Shown here piece after piece: positions 63,489 through 64,000 of a DNA stretch of 64,000 nucleotides (position 1 is the stretch's first letter; each line of letters opens with the position of its first letter). Source of the stretch: Litchfieldia stipae (GTDB taxonomy: Bacteria; Bacillota; Bacilli; Bacillales; Bacillaceae_L). The stretch lies in NCBI RefSeq assembly GCF_014837155.1, contig NZ_JACYHA010000002.1, forward strand, positions 310,001 to 374,000, in the 5' to 3' direction. The notes under the pieces are model-generated. The model was not told the origin of the DNA. It saw only the letters and a list, made by a program, of their open reading frames with translations, and did not search any database. The translations under genes were made by a program, and so were the position numbers.

Positions 63489-63998
63489 TTGCCCACGCTC
63501 TTCAACAGGAATATGTACTGGAACCTTAAACCACCATAAGAAGAAGAAACCAATAAATATGGATATTACATATGCTATTAATGGCCTTTTATAGAATAGT
63601 CGTAACATCGGAAACATAAAGCAATCAAAGAAAACTGACCACCAAAAATTCCAGCCATATTGATATTCGATATAGCCTGCTTTTAAAAAAACTACTTCTA
63701 CAGCGATATACCAACCTATATACCACAAATAATGACGAATAACCTTCCCTTTCCCTTCTGGAAAATTACCGATAAATAACATGGCAGTAGATGGAAAAAT
63801 AATGAATTCAGTTAATGTATGATTACTGAGAATATCTGAATTTAATCTCCAAAGAAAGTGATTAGCTGTCAAAAAATTATATAGCAAGTTTCCAAATGCA
63901 AAATATAGCATTACTGTATGATATTTTTCCCACTTCCTCCATAAACCAGTCTTCCAGACGATAACAATCATCACTAATGCTAAAAGGATATGCATCAT
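63483..63998 (-). CDS. CBO0543-family membrane protein (at window edge)
   Basis: A 171-aa protein with four or five membrane helices (HILLALVMIVIVWKTGLW, IGWYIAVEVVFLKAGYI, YVISIFIGFFFLWWFKV). The arrangement of short aromatic helices and a GYIEYQYGWNFWW segment matches the CBO0543 type, like the gene at 29457. The start MMHILL lies two bases from the window end, so its ribosome site and a longer start cannot be checked. Function unknown. Confidence 0.65.
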   Translation of the reverse strand: MMHILLALVMIVIVWKTGLWRKWEKYHTVMLYFAFGNLLYNFLTANHFLWRLNSDILSNHTLTEFIIFPSTAMLFIGNFPEGKGKVIRHYLWYIGWYIAVEVVFLKAGYIEYQYGWNFWWSVFFDCFMFPMLRLFYKRPLIAYVISIFIGFFFLWWFKVPVHIPVEERGQK

Positions 63999-64000
63999 AT

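Noticed and set aside
1-64000. tRNA, rRNA or conjugation genes
   Set aside because: None could be recognised by eye on either strand.

Overview
ORGANISM. AT-rich DNA with strong AGGAGG-type ribosome sites, frequent GTG/TTG starts and spore genes points to a spore-forming Bacillaceae, Bacillus in the broad sense. brxA, ypgR, ypgQ, yfmR, metA, cspD, ypeQ and ypeP resemble B. subtilis genes. I cannot name the species. CHROMOSOMAL FLANKS. Positions 1-14.39 kb and 58.54-64 kb are ordinary chromosome: an RsmJ-like methyltransferase, bacilliredoxin brxA, ypgR, a secreted NlpC/P60 hydrolase, the translation factor yfmR coupled to ypgQ, a 1067-aa SH3-repeat glucosaminidase, fhs, metA, then after the insertion cspD, ypeQ, ypeP, an RNase H-like protein, an EamA transporter and a CBO0543-type membrane protein. 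THE ELEMENT. A single topB (topoisomerase III) gene is split in two. Its N-terminal part lies at 58537-60030 and its C-terminal part at 13718-14390, both on the minus strand, and the two reading frames meet in the same Ala-Gly codons. About 44.1 kb lies between them, bounded by 10-bp inverted repeats (TTATAGGTAC) and carrying four overlapping Tn554-like recombinase genes at its left end. I read this as one site-specific integrative element. At its right end it brings its own intact, divergent topB (719 aa) next to an OB-fold/ParB-like gene, so it breaks the host topoisomerase III and supplies another. CARGO, LEFT TO RIGHT. (1) Recombinase module, 14.66-21.21 kb, behind a perfect 22-bp palindrome. 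(2) Seven-gene forespore operon (DUF1657, YhcN/YlaJ lipoprotein, spoVAC, spoVAD, spoVAE, DUF1657, DUF421) with a SigG-like promoter. This is the gene order of the described spoVA2mob operon, which is linked to high spore heat resistance and slow germination. (3) More spore and membrane genes: cwlJ, a cardiolipin synthase-like PLD protein, CBO0543 and DUF421. (4) An insertion-sequence zone: an IS1182-like element with 16-bp inverted repeats and a TATA duplication inside a CBO0543 pseudogene, an IS110 element with a probable bridge-RNA region, and a diverged orphan copy of that region. (5) Metal-ion genes: CadD-like, ZIP, a dihydrolipoamide dehydrogenase-like protein, and cadC-cadA with palindromic operators. 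(6) A sulfide/persulfide cluster: TauE, TusA, rhodaneses, a rhodanese-metallo-beta-lactamase fusion and DsrE. It is controlled by a CstR-like repressor with recurring ATACC-N6-GGTAT sites. (7) A Tn552-like resolvase/TniA/TniB module, a second resolvase, a small zinc-ribbon gene and the replacement topB region. The element therefore looks like a platform that combines spore resistance, cadmium/zinc handling and reactive-sulfur detoxification. All of this is read from the sequence without any database search.
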